In this document: positions 1-8,913 of the stretch, in pieces
How the letters are laid out: every line of letters begins with the position of its first letter
How positions within the stretch are numbered: the first letter of the stretch is position 1
Assembly: GCF_015709515.1 (NCBI RefSeq)
Contig: NZ_JADNQZ010000046.1
Span: 1-64,000, forward strand
DNA: 64,000 nucleotides
Direction of reading: 5' to 3'
Source of the DNA: Methylocystis sp. H62
Lineage (GTDB): Bacteria; Pseudomonadota; Alphaproteobacteria; Rhizobiales; Beijerinckiaceae
Translations under genes and position numbers: made by a program
Notes under the pieces: generated by a model
The model's input: the letters and a program-made list of their open reading frames with translations, nothing else
The model's database searches: none
What the model was told of the DNA's origin: nothing

Positions 1-119
1 TGTACGCGGCGGCGCAATAATCGGCCATTGAGCGGCGCATATTGCGGCCGCGTGGCGGCGTAAAACCCGGCCAGTTTTAGGCTGACTTCCCGAACATTGA
101 TTCGGGAGGGCGGCCGGGG

Positions 120-1619
120 ATGTTTGCGATGGAGATTTACGCGGCGGTTCGACGCTTTGTTTTCATTGAGGGCAATGGCCGGCGTGAAGCGGCGCGCGTG
201 TTTGGACTGAGCCGGGACACGATCGCGAAGATGTGCCGCTATTCGGCGCCGCCGGGTTACGTGCGCACAAAGGCGCCGAAGCGGCCGAAGCTGGGGCCGC
301 TGCTCCCGGTGATTGACTCGATCCTGGAGACGGACAAGACGGCGCCGCCGAAGCAGCGGCATACGGCGAAGCGGATTTTCGAACGGCTGCGGGATGAGCA
401 CGGCTTTGCCGGCGGCTACACAGTGGTGAAGGATTATGTGCGGCTGGCGCGCACGCGCTCGCGCGAGGTCTTCGTGCCGCTCGCTCATCCGCCGGGTCAC
501 GCGCAGGTGGATTTTGGCGAATGCGTCGGCGTCATCGGCGGCGTGCGGATGAAGCTGCATGTGTTCTGCTTCGACCTGCCGCATTCGGACGCCTGCTTCA
601 TCAAGGCTTACGCGGCGGAGACGACGGAGGCCTTTCTTGATGGCCATGTCTCGGCCTTCGCGTTCTTTGGCGGCGTTCCGCTGTCGATTCTCTACGACAA
701 TCTCAAGATCGCCGTGGCGAAGATACTGGGCGGCGGCGAACGGCGGCGCACGCAAGCCTTTACCGAACTCGTCAGCCACTTTTTGTTCGACGATCGCTTT
801 GGTCGTCCGGGCAAGGGCAACGACAAGGGGAAAGTAGAAGGGCTGGTAAAATATTCGCGGGCCAATTTTCTGACGCCCGTTCCGCATGCGCCGTCCATCG
901 AAGCGCTCAACGCCAGGCTCGCGGAGCGCTGCCGCGCTCGCCAGAACGAGCGCGCCGGCCGGCATGAGCAGACGATCGGCGAGAGGCTCGTCGCCGACAT
1001 GGCCGCCTTTCGAGAACTTCCCGCCACGCCGTTCGAGGCTTGCCACAAGGTCGCGACAAAGGTCTCGTCCCTGTCGCTCGTCCGCTATCGCACGAACGAT
1101 TATTCGGTTCCCACAAAGTATGGCTTTCGCGACGTGCTGGCGAAAGGCTTCGTCGACGAGGTCGCCATTTTCTGCGACGGCGCCCTGATCGCCCGTCATG
1201 CGCGCAGCTACGCCCGCGACGATTTTATTTTTGAGCCGCGTCATTATCTGGCGCTGCTCGAACAAAAGCCCGGCGCGCTCGATCAGGCGGCGCCCTTGCA
1301 GGGCTGGACGCTGCCGGAGACGCTCGCGCATCTGCGCCGACTTCTGGAAACGCGCATGGGCAAGCGCGGCAAACGCGAGTTCATTCAGGTGCTGCGGCTG
1401 ACGGAAGTGTTTCCCGAAGCCGTCGTCATAGGCGCGGCGCTCGACGCCATAAGGCTGGGCGCCATCGGTTTCGACGCAGTCAAACAACTCGTCATCGCAA
1501 GAACTGAGAACAGGCCCGCGCGTCTCGATCTTTCCGCCTATCCCTACCTGCCGTCACTGAACGTCAAGACGACATCGCCCGCCGATTATCTCGCGCTCGT
1601 TTCCAGGGAGGCGGCATGA
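120..1619 (+). CDS. istA: IS21-family transposase IstA
   Basis: This is the DDE transposase (499 aa) of the IS21-type element. It has an N-terminal helix-turn-helix region (around EAARVFGLSRDTIAK, residues 23-37) and an rve integrase core. The catalytic acidic residues are visible in the contexts HAQVDFGE, ILYDNLK and DKGKVEG. The length is normal for IstA. The start at 120 lies about 120 bp inside the left end. The stop codon overlaps the start of istB in an ATGA arrangement, so the two are probably translationally coupled. IstA cuts and joins the element ends and works together with the IstB ATPase. Confidence 0.95.
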   Translation: MFAMEIYAAVRRFVFIEGNGRREAARVFGLSRDTIAKMCRYSAPPGYVRTKAPKRPKLGPLLPVIDSILETDKTAPPKQRHTAKRIFERLRDEHGFAGGYTVVKDYVRLARTRSREVFVPLAHPPGHAQVDFGECVGVIGGVRMKLHVFCFDLPHSDACFIKAYAAETTEAFLDGHVSAFAFFGGVPLSILYDNLKIAVAKILGGGERRRTQAFTELVSHFLFDDRFGRPGKGNDKGKVEGLVKYSRANFLTPVPHAPSIEALNARLAERCRARQNERAGRHEQTIGERLVADMAAFRELPATPFEACHKVATKVSSLSLVRYRTNDYSVPTKYGFRDVLAKGFVDEVAIFCDGALIARHARSYARDDFIFEPRHYLALLEQKPGALDQAAPLQGWTLPETLAHLRRLLETRMGKRGKREFIQVLRLTEVFPEAVVIGAALDAIRLGAIGFDAVKQLVIARTENRPARLDLSAYPYLPSLNVKTTSPADYLALVSREAA

Positions 1620-2455
1620 CCACGTCCGCCTCTGCCGATATCCCTGCGCCGCCGCGGGTTTTGCTCGGCCATCATCTGCGGCAGCTCAAATTGCCGACGA
1701 TCCTGCGGGAATACGAGAAGGTCGCCGCCGAGGCGGCGCGCGAAGGTCAGGATCACGTCCGATACCTTCTACGCCTCGTCGAACTTGAACTCATCGACCG
1801 CGAACGACGCATGGTCGAGCGGCGTATCCGCGCCGCGCGCTTCCCGGCGGTGAAAAGCTTCGACACATTCGACTTTACCGCCATCCCCTCGCTCAACAAA
1901 CCGCTCGTGCTGGATCTCGCCCGTTGCGAATATGTCGTCGCCCGCGACAACATCATCGCCCTCGGCAACAGCGGCACGGGCAAGACGCATGTCTGCCTGG
2001 CGCTCGGCCTCGCCGCTTGCCAGCGCGGGCTGTCCGTCGCCTTCACAACGGCGGCGGGGCTCGTGCATCAATTGATGGAGGCGCGCGACGAAAAGCGTCT
2101 GCTCAGGCTCCAGGCGCAACTCGCCGCCGTCAAGCTGCTCGTCGTCGACGAACTCGGCTATGTGCCACTGTCGCAAACCGGCGCCGAACTGCTCTTCGAG
2201 GTGTTCAGCCAGCGTCACGAACGTGGATCGACGATCGTCACATCCAATCTGCCATTCGACGAATGGACCGGCGTCTTCGGCAATCAGCGGCTCACCGGCG
2301 CGCTGCTCGATCGCCTGACCCACCACGTCCACATCCTAGAAATGAACGGCGAGAGCTATCGCCTCAAGCAATCGAGGGCCCGGCGTCGTAAGCAGCCGCA
2401 GCCCACCGCCGAGCAGACCATAGATCCCGATACCGGCGAAATCTCGCGGACGTAG
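1616..2455 (+). CDS. istB: IS21-family helper ATPase IstB
   Basis: IstB (279 aa) is the AAA+ ATPase that assists IstA in target selection and strand transfer. The Walker A motif GNSGTGKTH is near residue 117, followed by a Walker B region LLVVDELGY and a sensor segment STIVTSNLPFDEW. The N-terminal helical part (residues 15-80) is the expected IstA-interaction domain of the family. It starts within the istA stop codon. No frameshifts or missing motifs are visible. Confidence 0.95.
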   Translation: MTTSASADIPAPPRVLLGHHLRQLKLPTILREYEKVAAEAAREGQDHVRYLLRLVELELIDRERRMVERRIRAARFPAVKSFDTFDFTAIPSLNKPLVLDLARCEYVVARDNIIALGNSGTGKTHVCLALGLAACQRGLSVAFTTAAGLVHQLMEARDEKRLLRLQAQLAAVKLLVVDELGYVPLSQTGAELLFEVFSQRHERGSTIVTSNLPFDEWTGVFGNQRLTGALLDRLTHHVHILEMNGESYRLKQSRARRRKQPQPTAEQTIDPDTGEISRT

Positions 2456-2474
2456 CCCGAAATCTTTTTCCGCC

Positions 2475-2518
2475 GCCGACATGCAAAGGGGCCCGATCGG
2501 GCCCCTTTGCATGTCGGC
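2475..2518. terminator. Perfect 44-bp palindrome downstream of istB
   Basis: Two 22-base arms (left arm begins GCCGACATGCAAAGGGGCCC) are exact reverse complements with no spacer. The centre lies between 2496 and 2497. It sits 20 bp after the istB stop, inside the IS right end. As RNA it would form a very stable hairpin, so a transcription terminator or barrier to readthrough is the simplest reading. There is no downstream T-run, so an intrinsic terminator is not proven. Confidence 0.6.
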
Positions 2519-2822
2519 AATCGCGGCCAACTGGCCTGGTTTTACTCCGCCCCAATGGCAGGAAATCTTTCCGCCGTTGACACCCATCTGCCCCGCCCCC
2601 TGAAACCGCGCGGCCGACGAGCCCGCGAATTCCCCTTGAATTCGAGCGTCGGCCCACATCGCGCGCACGTCAACGTCTCGCGGGCTTAAGTGCTGACATA
2701 AGCCGCAAATTTTCGTCGTGTGTATCGCAAAAGACACGATCGCGTACCATGGCGCGCTCCGCTGCCCTGCGAATTTCGAGAAAACTCGTCTGCTCGGTTT
2801 CGGCACCCCGCTCAATACCCTT

Positions 2823-4032
2823 GAGACCGGAAAGAAGTTGGGGGGTCGATTAAGAAAGGATGAATATCGTTCGGGGAATTCCTGCCGGAGGGGTTCTCAA
2901 TGATATGGACGGTGAAGCTCGAGCGCATTGACGAGGCTGGCATTTTGCATTCAACAACAGTCGGCTACATCGAGCGGCCCGAGCTGACGTCTGAAGCCGA
3001 CCTTGGACTCTCCCATGATGATGGCAAGTACTTGATCCGGCGGATACAGGCGGAAATTGCCCAAGATCAGGTTCGCGCCCTCATCTCGAAAGTTCGTCCC
3101 TGTCCTTGCTGTGGGCGTCTCCGTTCCATCAAAGAACATCGGTGCCGGCGGCTCGACACGGTGTTTGGACATCTGCGCATTCATGCGCCTCGCTTCGAGG
3201 CCTGCGTTTGCGGGCGGCCTGCCGGCTCGTCTCCCATGGCCGTCGGCTTTCCGCGTCGCGCCACTCCCGAATTGAGGCATTTGCAGGTGAAGCTCGGGTG
3301 CAAGTTTTCCTACCAGCAAGCCGCCGACATCTTGAACGAATTTCTCCCCGATCTCTCTTGTTTCAACCACGCAACGACACGCAATCGCGTCCTGGCCGTG
3401 GGAAAGGCGATCGAAGCGGAAACGAGGGCCGAGATCGCTGAGAAGCCAAGCGTCGAGAAGCCCGTCGACCACATGATCGTCGGCATCGATGGGGCGTTTG
3501 TCAATGCCACGCGCTCAAAAAATCAACGCAAAAATTTCGAGATCGGGATCGGCGGCGAGCGTAGCGTGCGATGGAATGTCTGGCATTATGGCAAATCGCA
3601 TCATGCGCGATGGATGATAGCGTTGTCGCGCTTGGGCGCGCAGCTTCTTTCTCATCGCAAGGAAATTGACGCGGCTGGCGGCGACCTTTCGAAAATCGAA
3701 GCCGCTTACAAGCGCTTCGACGAACTCCAACGCTATCTCTATTCGAACATCGGCTCGCTGACGGACTATGGAAGGGCTCGGCGCCAAGGCGAACGGATCG
3801 CAACCGCCAATATCGAATCCACGGTGAACCAATTGATCAATCAATGCATGTGCAAAAAGCGTCAGATGCGATGGTCTCGGCTTGGCGCTCAGCTGATGCT
3901 CCATGTCCGGACGGCTCATCTCAATGGAATCCTGGCACGCTACTGCGGTCTGCTACAGCCAGTTGAATGGACATGGCCCAACGATACCGCGTTGAGGCAA
4001 GCCGCCTGACCCCCAACTTCTTTCTGGTCTCT
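2823..4032 (+). mobile_element. ISKra4-family insertion sequence (internally deleted)
   Basis: About 1.2 kb bounded by inverted repeats: left GAGACCGGAAAGAAGTTGGG and right CCCAACTTCTTTCTGGTCTC, with one mismatch over the 20-bp core. It contains one transposase-like frame (2900-4009). The same 3' end occurs twice more in the window as solo fragments (45431-45641 and 48027-48210). It sits directly against a formate dehydrogenase tail, so its insertion or a linked deletion probably removed the rest of that gene. Confidence 0.75.
2900..4009 (+). pseudogene. ISKra4-family transposase with internal deletion
   Basis: The N-terminal half has the family layout: MIWTVKLE start, a zinc-finger-like CPCCG, then CVCGRP and a first acidic residue in IVGIDGAFV. 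The C-terminal half ends with the family-typical MRWSRLGAQLMLHVRTAHLNG (split here as MRWSRLGAQL and MLHVRTAHLNG). Between them the sequence jumps from KNFEIGIGGERS to a segment reading WHYGKSHHARWM. The central catalytic region normally following the GIDGAF motif is absent. At 369 aa it is shorter than I expect for the family. The frame stays open across the deletion. It is probably inactive. Confidence 0.75.
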
Positions 4033-4033
4033 C

Positions 4034-4237
4034 GTCTACACCACGTTCCATCACCCGACCACTCAGGCCAACGTGGTTACGACCGATAATTCGGACTGGG
4101 CCACCAATTGTCCCGAATACAAGGTGACGGCGGTGCAGGTGTCGACCTCAAACGGCCCGAGCAAATGGCAGGAGCAATATCGCGAATTGTCGGAGCAAAG
4201 CCGACGTATCGCGACGCCCATCGACGCAGCGGAATGA
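4034..4237 (+). pseudogene. fdsA: C-terminal fragment of NAD-dependent Mo formate dehydrogenase alpha subunit
   Basis: The frame reads YTTFHHPTTQANVVTTDNSD, then WATNCPEYKVTAVQVSTSNG and ends IATPIDAAE-stop. This matches the extreme C-terminus of FdsA-type formate dehydrogenases (molybdopterin dinucleotide binding domain end). The rest of the gene is missing because the ISKra4 right end abuts it immediately upstream. The intact enzyme would oxidise formate to CO2 with NAD+, the last step of methanol or methane oxidation. Only the last ~67 codons survive. Confidence 0.75.
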
Positions 4238-5293
4238 ACGTCGAGCTGCATCGTACTCGACTCTGATTTCTACAGCCAATGATTTCAGTTGGTTAACAGG
4301 AAGTTTCGGCGATATGAGCTGTTGGAGGAAGACCATTATTTGAGCGTGATTTTTGGAGGCGGCGATTTTTCTTAGCGCGGCGAGGCCGAGCGCGAAGAGT
4401 GACCATGCGCGGTGCCCATGCTTTTTGATTGGGATGGGACGCAGCCGAGCGAGCGCGACGCCGGTCTTCACGCACAGTGTCACGGTCAACGCCAGCACGG
4501 CCAACAAGGTCGATAGCTTGCCTGGATCGGTGATGTGCGTGTCCTCCAAATTGAAGCCCTTGGTCTTCAAATTTGCGAAGAGGGTTTCGATCGTCCACCT
4601 TTGGCGGTAGCCGGCCAGAGCGCGACGCGGATTGCCACTACAGGACAACGCCAGAAGTTCATTCGTTGGCAAACGCATCACCACGATCCGCACAAGCGGC
4701 GAGCGAGATCCGGCGCCTTGCCCCAATCGACACCAGCCCTTGAGGATCATTTTATCTCCCTTGCCGAGGCATCGCGCAATGTCGGCGATCGTCCACGTAT
4801 CATAGCCCTCGCGCACGACATGCTGGTTCTCGCGAAGCCGAAGAATGAAAGGGATTTTTCTGTCCCGCAAATAGGCCATCCAGGCGTCGCCGATGAACTC
4901 GCGATCGCCTGTCGACGAAGCGATTTTTAGATCGGGAAACGCCGCATGCAAACGATCGAGGGGGTCGGTCCGCGCTTACGTGTTGGAGTTCCCCGCCGAT
5001 GGCAGCAGCGTCCAAATCAACGGAACGCCAACGCCGTTCCAGATCACGGCGATCATCAAGATGTTGATGGTGGACTTGCCTAACTCCCAGTTAGTGCGAT
5101 CCATCGCCAAAACCCATGGTTTCCCGTGTATCCCCAGCAGGTCGACGACAACGCGCGCCGTCATGGCGCCGTCTAATGGCACGTGTTGGAAGAAGCGATA
5201 AAACCGCCGCCGAACCGAATCCGTCGTTGCCGACGTGACGACATGGGCGGCGAGCCGCCACAAACAAATCGTGCCTTGCTGCATGATCAGCAA
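4148..5293 (-). pseudogene. IS4-family transposase, frameshifted
   Basis: Two minus-strand frames together make one IS4-type transposase. The N-terminal part (4976-5293) starts MLIMQQGTICLWRLAAHV and has the first acidic residue in LAMDRTNWELG. The C-terminal part (4148-4951) has the second acidic region STGDREFIGDAW and the YREK-like motif YRQRWTIETLFANLKTKGFN. The frames shift between the peptides PSAGNSNT and TDPLDRLHAAF, near 4955-4980. The C-terminus past about 4260 reads into the antisense of the fdsA remnant, so the true IS end is probably near 4260. No clear terminal inverted repeats were found. Confidence 0.8.
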
Positions 5294-5599
5294 CGCCAGC
5301 CACCATTCGCCATCTTATGACACAGTAAAACTAGAGGCACATTGAGTATGTGCGCTGCACAAAAAAATCAAGAAACATATTGCCTTGCAGCATGGCCGAG
5401 CCGAGCGCCGTCTCGTTCGACGTGCCCAAAAACGCGTCTTTTGGCCGAGCGGTCGCGACTGAATTTTCCTCGACACAGATCAAGCAGGCGGCGATATTGC
5501 TTAAGCGCTGCAATATTAATGGCCGTGGGCTCGGCTTTCGGGCGTCCAGCCAGGTAGGTAGCTTCCCGACAGCCGTCGACGTAAACTCTGTCGCGCGGT

Positions 5600-5765
5600 C
5601 GCCCCTCCTCTGAGTTGCTTCACGAACAGCGCCGCCAGCGGCCTCGCCGCGACGCTGAGCGGGACGCCACGCAGCGTTAGCAAGCCCAACGTCATGGGAG
5701 GCGGCAAGGGTTGGACCAGGAATGTATGCAACCCAACGCAGTACAGCGGGTCCTCGAACATGACG
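5600..5765 (-). pseudogene. Possible LysR-type regulator C-terminal fragment
   Basis: The minus strand encodes a peptide containing GLHTFLVQPLPPPMTLGLLT and LRGVPLSVAARPLAALF. Its spacing resembles the last secondary-structure elements of a LysR substrate-binding domain. There is no start and no DNA-binding domain, and it merges into unrelated sequence on both sides. The assignment rests on a short motif and is weak. Confidence 0.3.
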
Positions 5766-5772
5766 CGCGGGC

Positions 5773-5957
5773 CGAACCTTCGCGCGCGGCGATGAGATCA
5801 AGCAGGTCGCCGTCGTATTCTCCGGTCGCGCCATCCGCCCATTTCCCGCGCGCGCCTTGCCGGAGAGCGGGCCTTTGAGCCGCACGTAAAGGCTGCGGCC
5901 GGCGTGATTGTTCACATCGCCGACGATCCAGTAATTGCCGGACCTGCTGCCGTTGGA
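5773..5957 (-). pseudogene. Fragment of a plasmid-type primase/toprim protein (DUF7146-like)
   Basis: The minus strand reads YWIVGDVNNHAGRSLYVRL in one frame, then GARGKWADGATGEY and LLDLIAAREG in another. Together they match the segment that follows the zinc-binding N-terminus in toprim-domain proteins common on alphaproteobacterial plasmids and integrative elements. The frame change lies at SGK, where a one-base loss (GGC to GC) would explain it. Only about 60 codons remain. It suggests that a conjugative or plasmid-like element once lay here. Confidence 0.6.
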
Positions 5958-6180
5958 GAGGTGGCTTGGGCTGACCGCCGGCACCATCCTCACGCTGATT
6001 GGTCTCACTGGTAGCTTCAACATGTTCTATCGTGTGTTCGACGCTGCTTTGAACCCGGCTCTCTACGCGCCAACGGGTCTGCAGCGCAGAGTCACTGACG
6101 TCGATGCGATGCAGGCTGTCAAATCGCGCCACCTGGACCGGCGCAATGGGCGCCGGTCCTAGTCAACCCGGCGCTCAACG
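5955..6180 (+). pseudogene. N-terminal fragment of a PepSY-associated TM protein
   Basis: The plus strand encodes RWLGLTAGTILTLIGLTGSF followed by NMFYRVFDAALNPALYAPTG. This is the first transmembrane helix and start of the PepSY region in iron-uptake-associated PepSY proteins. After VDAMQAV the frame shifts: a second frame continues with WAPVLVNPALNA. It has no clear start and is cut off. A matching C-terminal PepSY piece lies at 14231-14965 on the same strand; see findings. Confidence 0.6.
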
Positions 6181-6201
6181 CCGTGTGTGTCGCTCTCAGA
6201 T

Positions 6202-6762
6202 TCAAACGTGACGCGGAACGAGCGCAACCGCTTCTTCATTGCGGCGCCCTGCGGACCCCAACGCGTACAGCGCCCCGAGGCCGGCAAAAACGCAGGCGTT
6301 TATGAGGAAGATTCGCGGGAGCGTCGCAAGTAGCGAGTCGAAATGGCCAACGCTCGAGCCCATCGCCACGCCAAAGCCGAAGATCAAGCCCTTATAGACG
6401 ACGAAGGCGGCCACGAAGGCCGCGGCCACGCTCACAAGCCCCTTCATGCGGCGCGCGGTTAGCCCGGCGGCTTCGCAAGAAAGCAAAGCGATGACGCCCG
6501 TCGCGACGCTCCAAGCCAGGGCGACGTCGGTCATGTGGTGATGCAGGGACGCGAAGGCGATGGTCTGGCTCGCCAGCCAAACGCTGCCACTCAGAAGGAG
6601 GGCGTCACGCCGACCGAGGGTCAAAGCGGCAACGGCCGCGAACGCCGCCAACGGAAAGCCGCAATGGAACGCAGGACTCAAGAGGACGCTGGCGACGATC
6701 AGCGAGCCAATCCATAGCGAACGAGGCCAGGGCGATGAAGCGAAGAAAGATGCGGTTGTCAT
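6202..6762 (-). CDS. Small integral membrane protein of the B12-riboswitch operon
   Basis: 186 aa with about five hydrophobic helices, e.g. SLWIGSLIVASVLLSP, AAFAAVAALTLG, VAAAFVAAFVVYKGLIFGFG and IFLINACVFAGLGALYALG. A GAGGAGA ribosome-binding site precedes the ATG. It is the last gene of the minus-strand cluster with the TonB receptor, PepSY and DUF7676 proteins. I do not recognise a named family. The size and repeated small-residue helices suggest a transport component or a small permease partner, which is inference from context. Confidence 0.7.
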   Translation of the reverse strand: MTTASFFASSPWPRSLWIGSLIVASVLLSPAFHCGFPLAAFAAVAALTLGRRDALLLSGSVWLASQTIAFASLHHHMTDVALAWSVATGVIALLSCEAAGLTARRMKGLVSVAAAFVAAFVVYKGLIFGFGVAMGSSVGHFDSLLATLPRIFLINACVFAGLGALYALGSAGRRNEEAVALVPRHV

Positions 6763-6893
6763 GACAAGTCTCCTCTATGTGAAGCCAGCGAGAAGCGGCG
6801 CTTGCCTGCTGGTTTTTTCGCCTTCGTGTTGCGCACGAAGACGAAAGGGGATTGGCGATCGTCTCCGCGACCGCCGGGTTGAACGTGCGGCGG

Positions 6894-7481
6894 TCAGGAC
6901 GGACGGCCCCAGTCCGCTGAGCGATCGACGGGATCGGGGTCGTGGAGATCGAGCCATCGCGCTCGCAATTTGTCCCACAACGCGAGACGCGACCAGTCCG
7001 GCTCCTTGACGCGCCTGTCGCTTTCGGGATGGAGGAAGGGATTGGGCAGCAGCACGGTGATCTGCTGATCGCCCGCGCCATTGAACAAGCGCAGCCCCCA
7101 GGACATCGGAACGCATGTGCGGCCGAAGCGGCGGTAAAGTTCGGCCCGCGCGGTGCGCCGATGGCGGACGAGTTCCAGCGGCGTCGGCGCGCGCGGCGGA
7201 CCCTTGTGCTCGCCGATGCAGATATGAAAATGCGGAACGCCGAAAGCGATCGTCAGATAACCGTCGAACATGGAAATACGCGTCGGCGGCCCGTCGGCCT
7301 TGAATTCGAAGGCGGCCCCCTGGATGAGAGGGCCGAAAGTAATTTCCCGCCAGTGATTTTCGAACAGATGGCGGAAAAGCTCCTCAAGGCTCCTCTCGTC
7401 CACCGGCAAGGGAAATGTGTCGAGCGGCGCTCCGTCTGCGTCCAGGATTCGTCGTGGCCGCGTTTCAGTGATGACTGACAT
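6894..7481 (-). CDS. DUF7676-type cytoplasmic protein
   Basis: 195 aa, soluble, without signal peptide. Recognisable conserved stretches are HLFENHWREITFGPLIQGA, FHICIGEHKG and FGRTCVPMSWGLRLFNG. I recall this as a DUF7676-type family found next to TonB receptors; its biochemical role is unknown to me. I chose the ATG at 7481 because GGAG lies just upstream. Longer in-frame starts exist at 7502 and 7514. It lies 46 bp after the PepSY gene and is probably cotranscribed under the B12 riboswitch, so a role in cobalamin or cobalt handling is inferred. Confidence 0.65.
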   Translation of the reverse strand: MSVITETRPRRILDADGAPLDTFPLPVDERSLEELFRHLFENHWREITFGPLIQGAAFEFKADGPPTRISMFDGYLTIAFGVPHFHICIGEHKGPPRAPTPLELVRHRRTARAELYRRFGRTCVPMSWGLRLFNGAGDQQITVLLPNPFLHPESDRRVKEPDWSRLALWDKLRARWLDLHDPDPVDRSADWGRPS

Positions 7482-7526
7482 ATTTTTCTCCATTGCAGGC
7501 CTCGCGTCTTTCACCTTGTGACCTTC

Positions 7527-8828
7527 TTACGCCGAGCGCGGTCGGCGCGTCGTTGTGCAGTTCGGCGAAGAACGTTCGTCACGAAAAAGGAGCGAAGAGC
7601 TGCTGGTTGTGACGGCCGCGCCGATCCGATTTTCTTCAATCGTCGCCCGCGATGACGTAGCGCGGCACCGCGTCGCGTGTTTCTTCCACCAGATATAGAC
7701 GCCAGTGATTGACAGCATCACGATGACGAGGCCGAGCGCGCAAACGAAAATGCGATAGGGCAGGCCGAACACATTGGCCATGCGCAGTTCCACGAGCCAG
7801 GTCGTGATCGTATTGCCGGCGTGCCGGCCAGTTGGCAGACGAACCGCGCGCAATTCGCCGGAATAGGCGTCGAATGCGATCGACGTGCGGTCAGAATTGT
7901 CGCCGATGTCGCGGCTCGAGCGTACGCCGTAGAAATAGAGATCGCTTTTTCGCTGGATGCTAAGCCTCATCGGTCGCTCGACCGAAAAGCCATGTGCGAG
8001 CGCTTGCTCCCCCATGAGTCTTTCGCCAATGGCCTGCGCTTCCTCCCAACCAACCGGCGCTCGACCCCCGGCTGGGTTGCCGCCCTTTGTGGTCCCAGAG
8101 TGAGGCGGCTCATAATCGAAGACGAGCTGCATCGTGCGCGTGTAGAAGCCGTTCAAATTAAAATGGACGCTGGACCAGGCGAAGAGCAGCAATATTGCAA
8201 AGAGCCAAAGTCCGAAGGCGCGATGCAGATCGAAGTTGACGCGATAGAATGAGCTCCAAAACTTGATCAGCCAAGCGGGTCGCCATCGCGAAAAATAGCC
8301 GCGCCTATTCGGCGGACTGGGAAGAGGCAGCGTGAGATAGAAGCCAACGAAGCAATCGATCGTCCATACGAGCGCGACGATTCCAAGAATCCACGCGCCT
8401 ACTTCGCCCATGGCGAGGGAATAATGCAGGCGGTCGATAAAGGGCATAACATTCGCCAGCGTCGTCGGCAGCCCGTCTCGATCAAAGCGCCCCAATTCCT
8501 GGCCGGTGACGGGGTCGAGCAGGAGTCGATTGAAATCGAACGCGGGCGCGCCGGGTCGCGCCTCCATGCGGATTATCGCCGTGCCGTCAACGCTCAGATC
8601 GACAGAGGTGGCGAGGGCATCTGGAACCAGAGCCTCGGCGCTCCGCAGGAGTGCCGCAGGGGCGATTTGTATCCCTGCATGTGGACCCGGGTAGAGATTT
8701 GGCGTCAGCCAATGATTCAACTCGTGACCAAAAGCGAGCAGGCTACCGGTTAGTCCGACGAGGATCAGAAACCCCGCCATGCTCAGACCAGCCCACCGAT
8801 GCAGCGACACCCAGAAGCTTCGGGTCAT
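7527..8828 (-). CDS. PepSY-associated TM helix protein
   Basis: 433 aa, with an N-terminal helix (WAGLSMAGFLILVGLTGSLL), a periplasmic PepSY-type domain, a helix pair near 140-165 (GEVGAWILGIVALVWTIDC), a further helix (LFAILLLFAWSSV) and a C-terminal helix (VCALGLVIVMLSITGVYIWW). Such proteins usually accompany TonB-dependent siderophore or metal-complex receptors. Some act as inner-membrane reductases or permease partners. A GGAGAG site precedes the ATG. The gene lies between the receptor and the DUF7676 gene. The last ~40 residues are low-complexity and may not be conserved. Confidence 0.85.
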   Translation of the reverse strand: MTRSFWVSLHRWAGLSMAGFLILVGLTGSLLAFGHELNHWLTPNLYPGPHAGIQIAPAALLRSAEALVPDALATSVDLSVDGTAIIRMEARPGAPAFDFNRLLLDPVTGQELGRFDRDGLPTTLANVMPFIDRLHYSLAMGEVGAWILGIVALVWTIDCFVGFYLTLPLPSPPNRRGYFSRWRPAWLIKFWSSFYRVNFDLHRAFGLWLFAILLLFAWSSVHFNLNGFYTRTMQLVFDYEPPHSGTTKGGNPAGGRAPVGWEEAQAIGERLMGEQALAHGFSVERPMRLSIQRKSDLYFYGVRSSRDIGDNSDRTSIAFDAYSGELRAVRLPTGRHAGNTITTWLVELRMANVFGLPYRIFVCALGLVIVMLSITGVYIWWKKHATRCRATSSRATIEENRIGAAVTTSSSSLLFRDERSSPNCTTTRRPRSA

Positions 8829-8913
8829 CGTGTTCTCTCCATACTCTTCAGCATCGAAGAAGGACCTTCCGGGGATTTCCCGTTATGGAGGCCGCGTCGG
8901 GCATCTACTGCGC

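Larger units (their letters stand above)
1..2582 (+). mobile_element. IS21-family insertion sequence, apparently complete
   Basis: The element carries istA and istB in the overlapping order typical of IS21. The left end starts TGTACGCGGCGGCG at base 1. The right end finishes CCGCCGTTGACA, whose reverse complement (TGTCAACGGCGG) aligns with the left end, with matching blocks CGGCGG and GCCATTG. A second pair of subterminal inverted repeats is present: GTAAAACCCGGCCAG at 60-74 and CTGGCCTGGTTTTAC at 2531-2545. The target duplication cannot be checked because the left flank lies outside the window, and the true left end could lie a base or two earlier. Both reading frames are open, so the element may still be active (inference). 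Confidence 0.9.

Noticed and set aside
2900-4009. Intact ISKra4 transposase
   Set aside because: The frame is open, but the central catalytic segment expected after the GIDGAF motif is missing.
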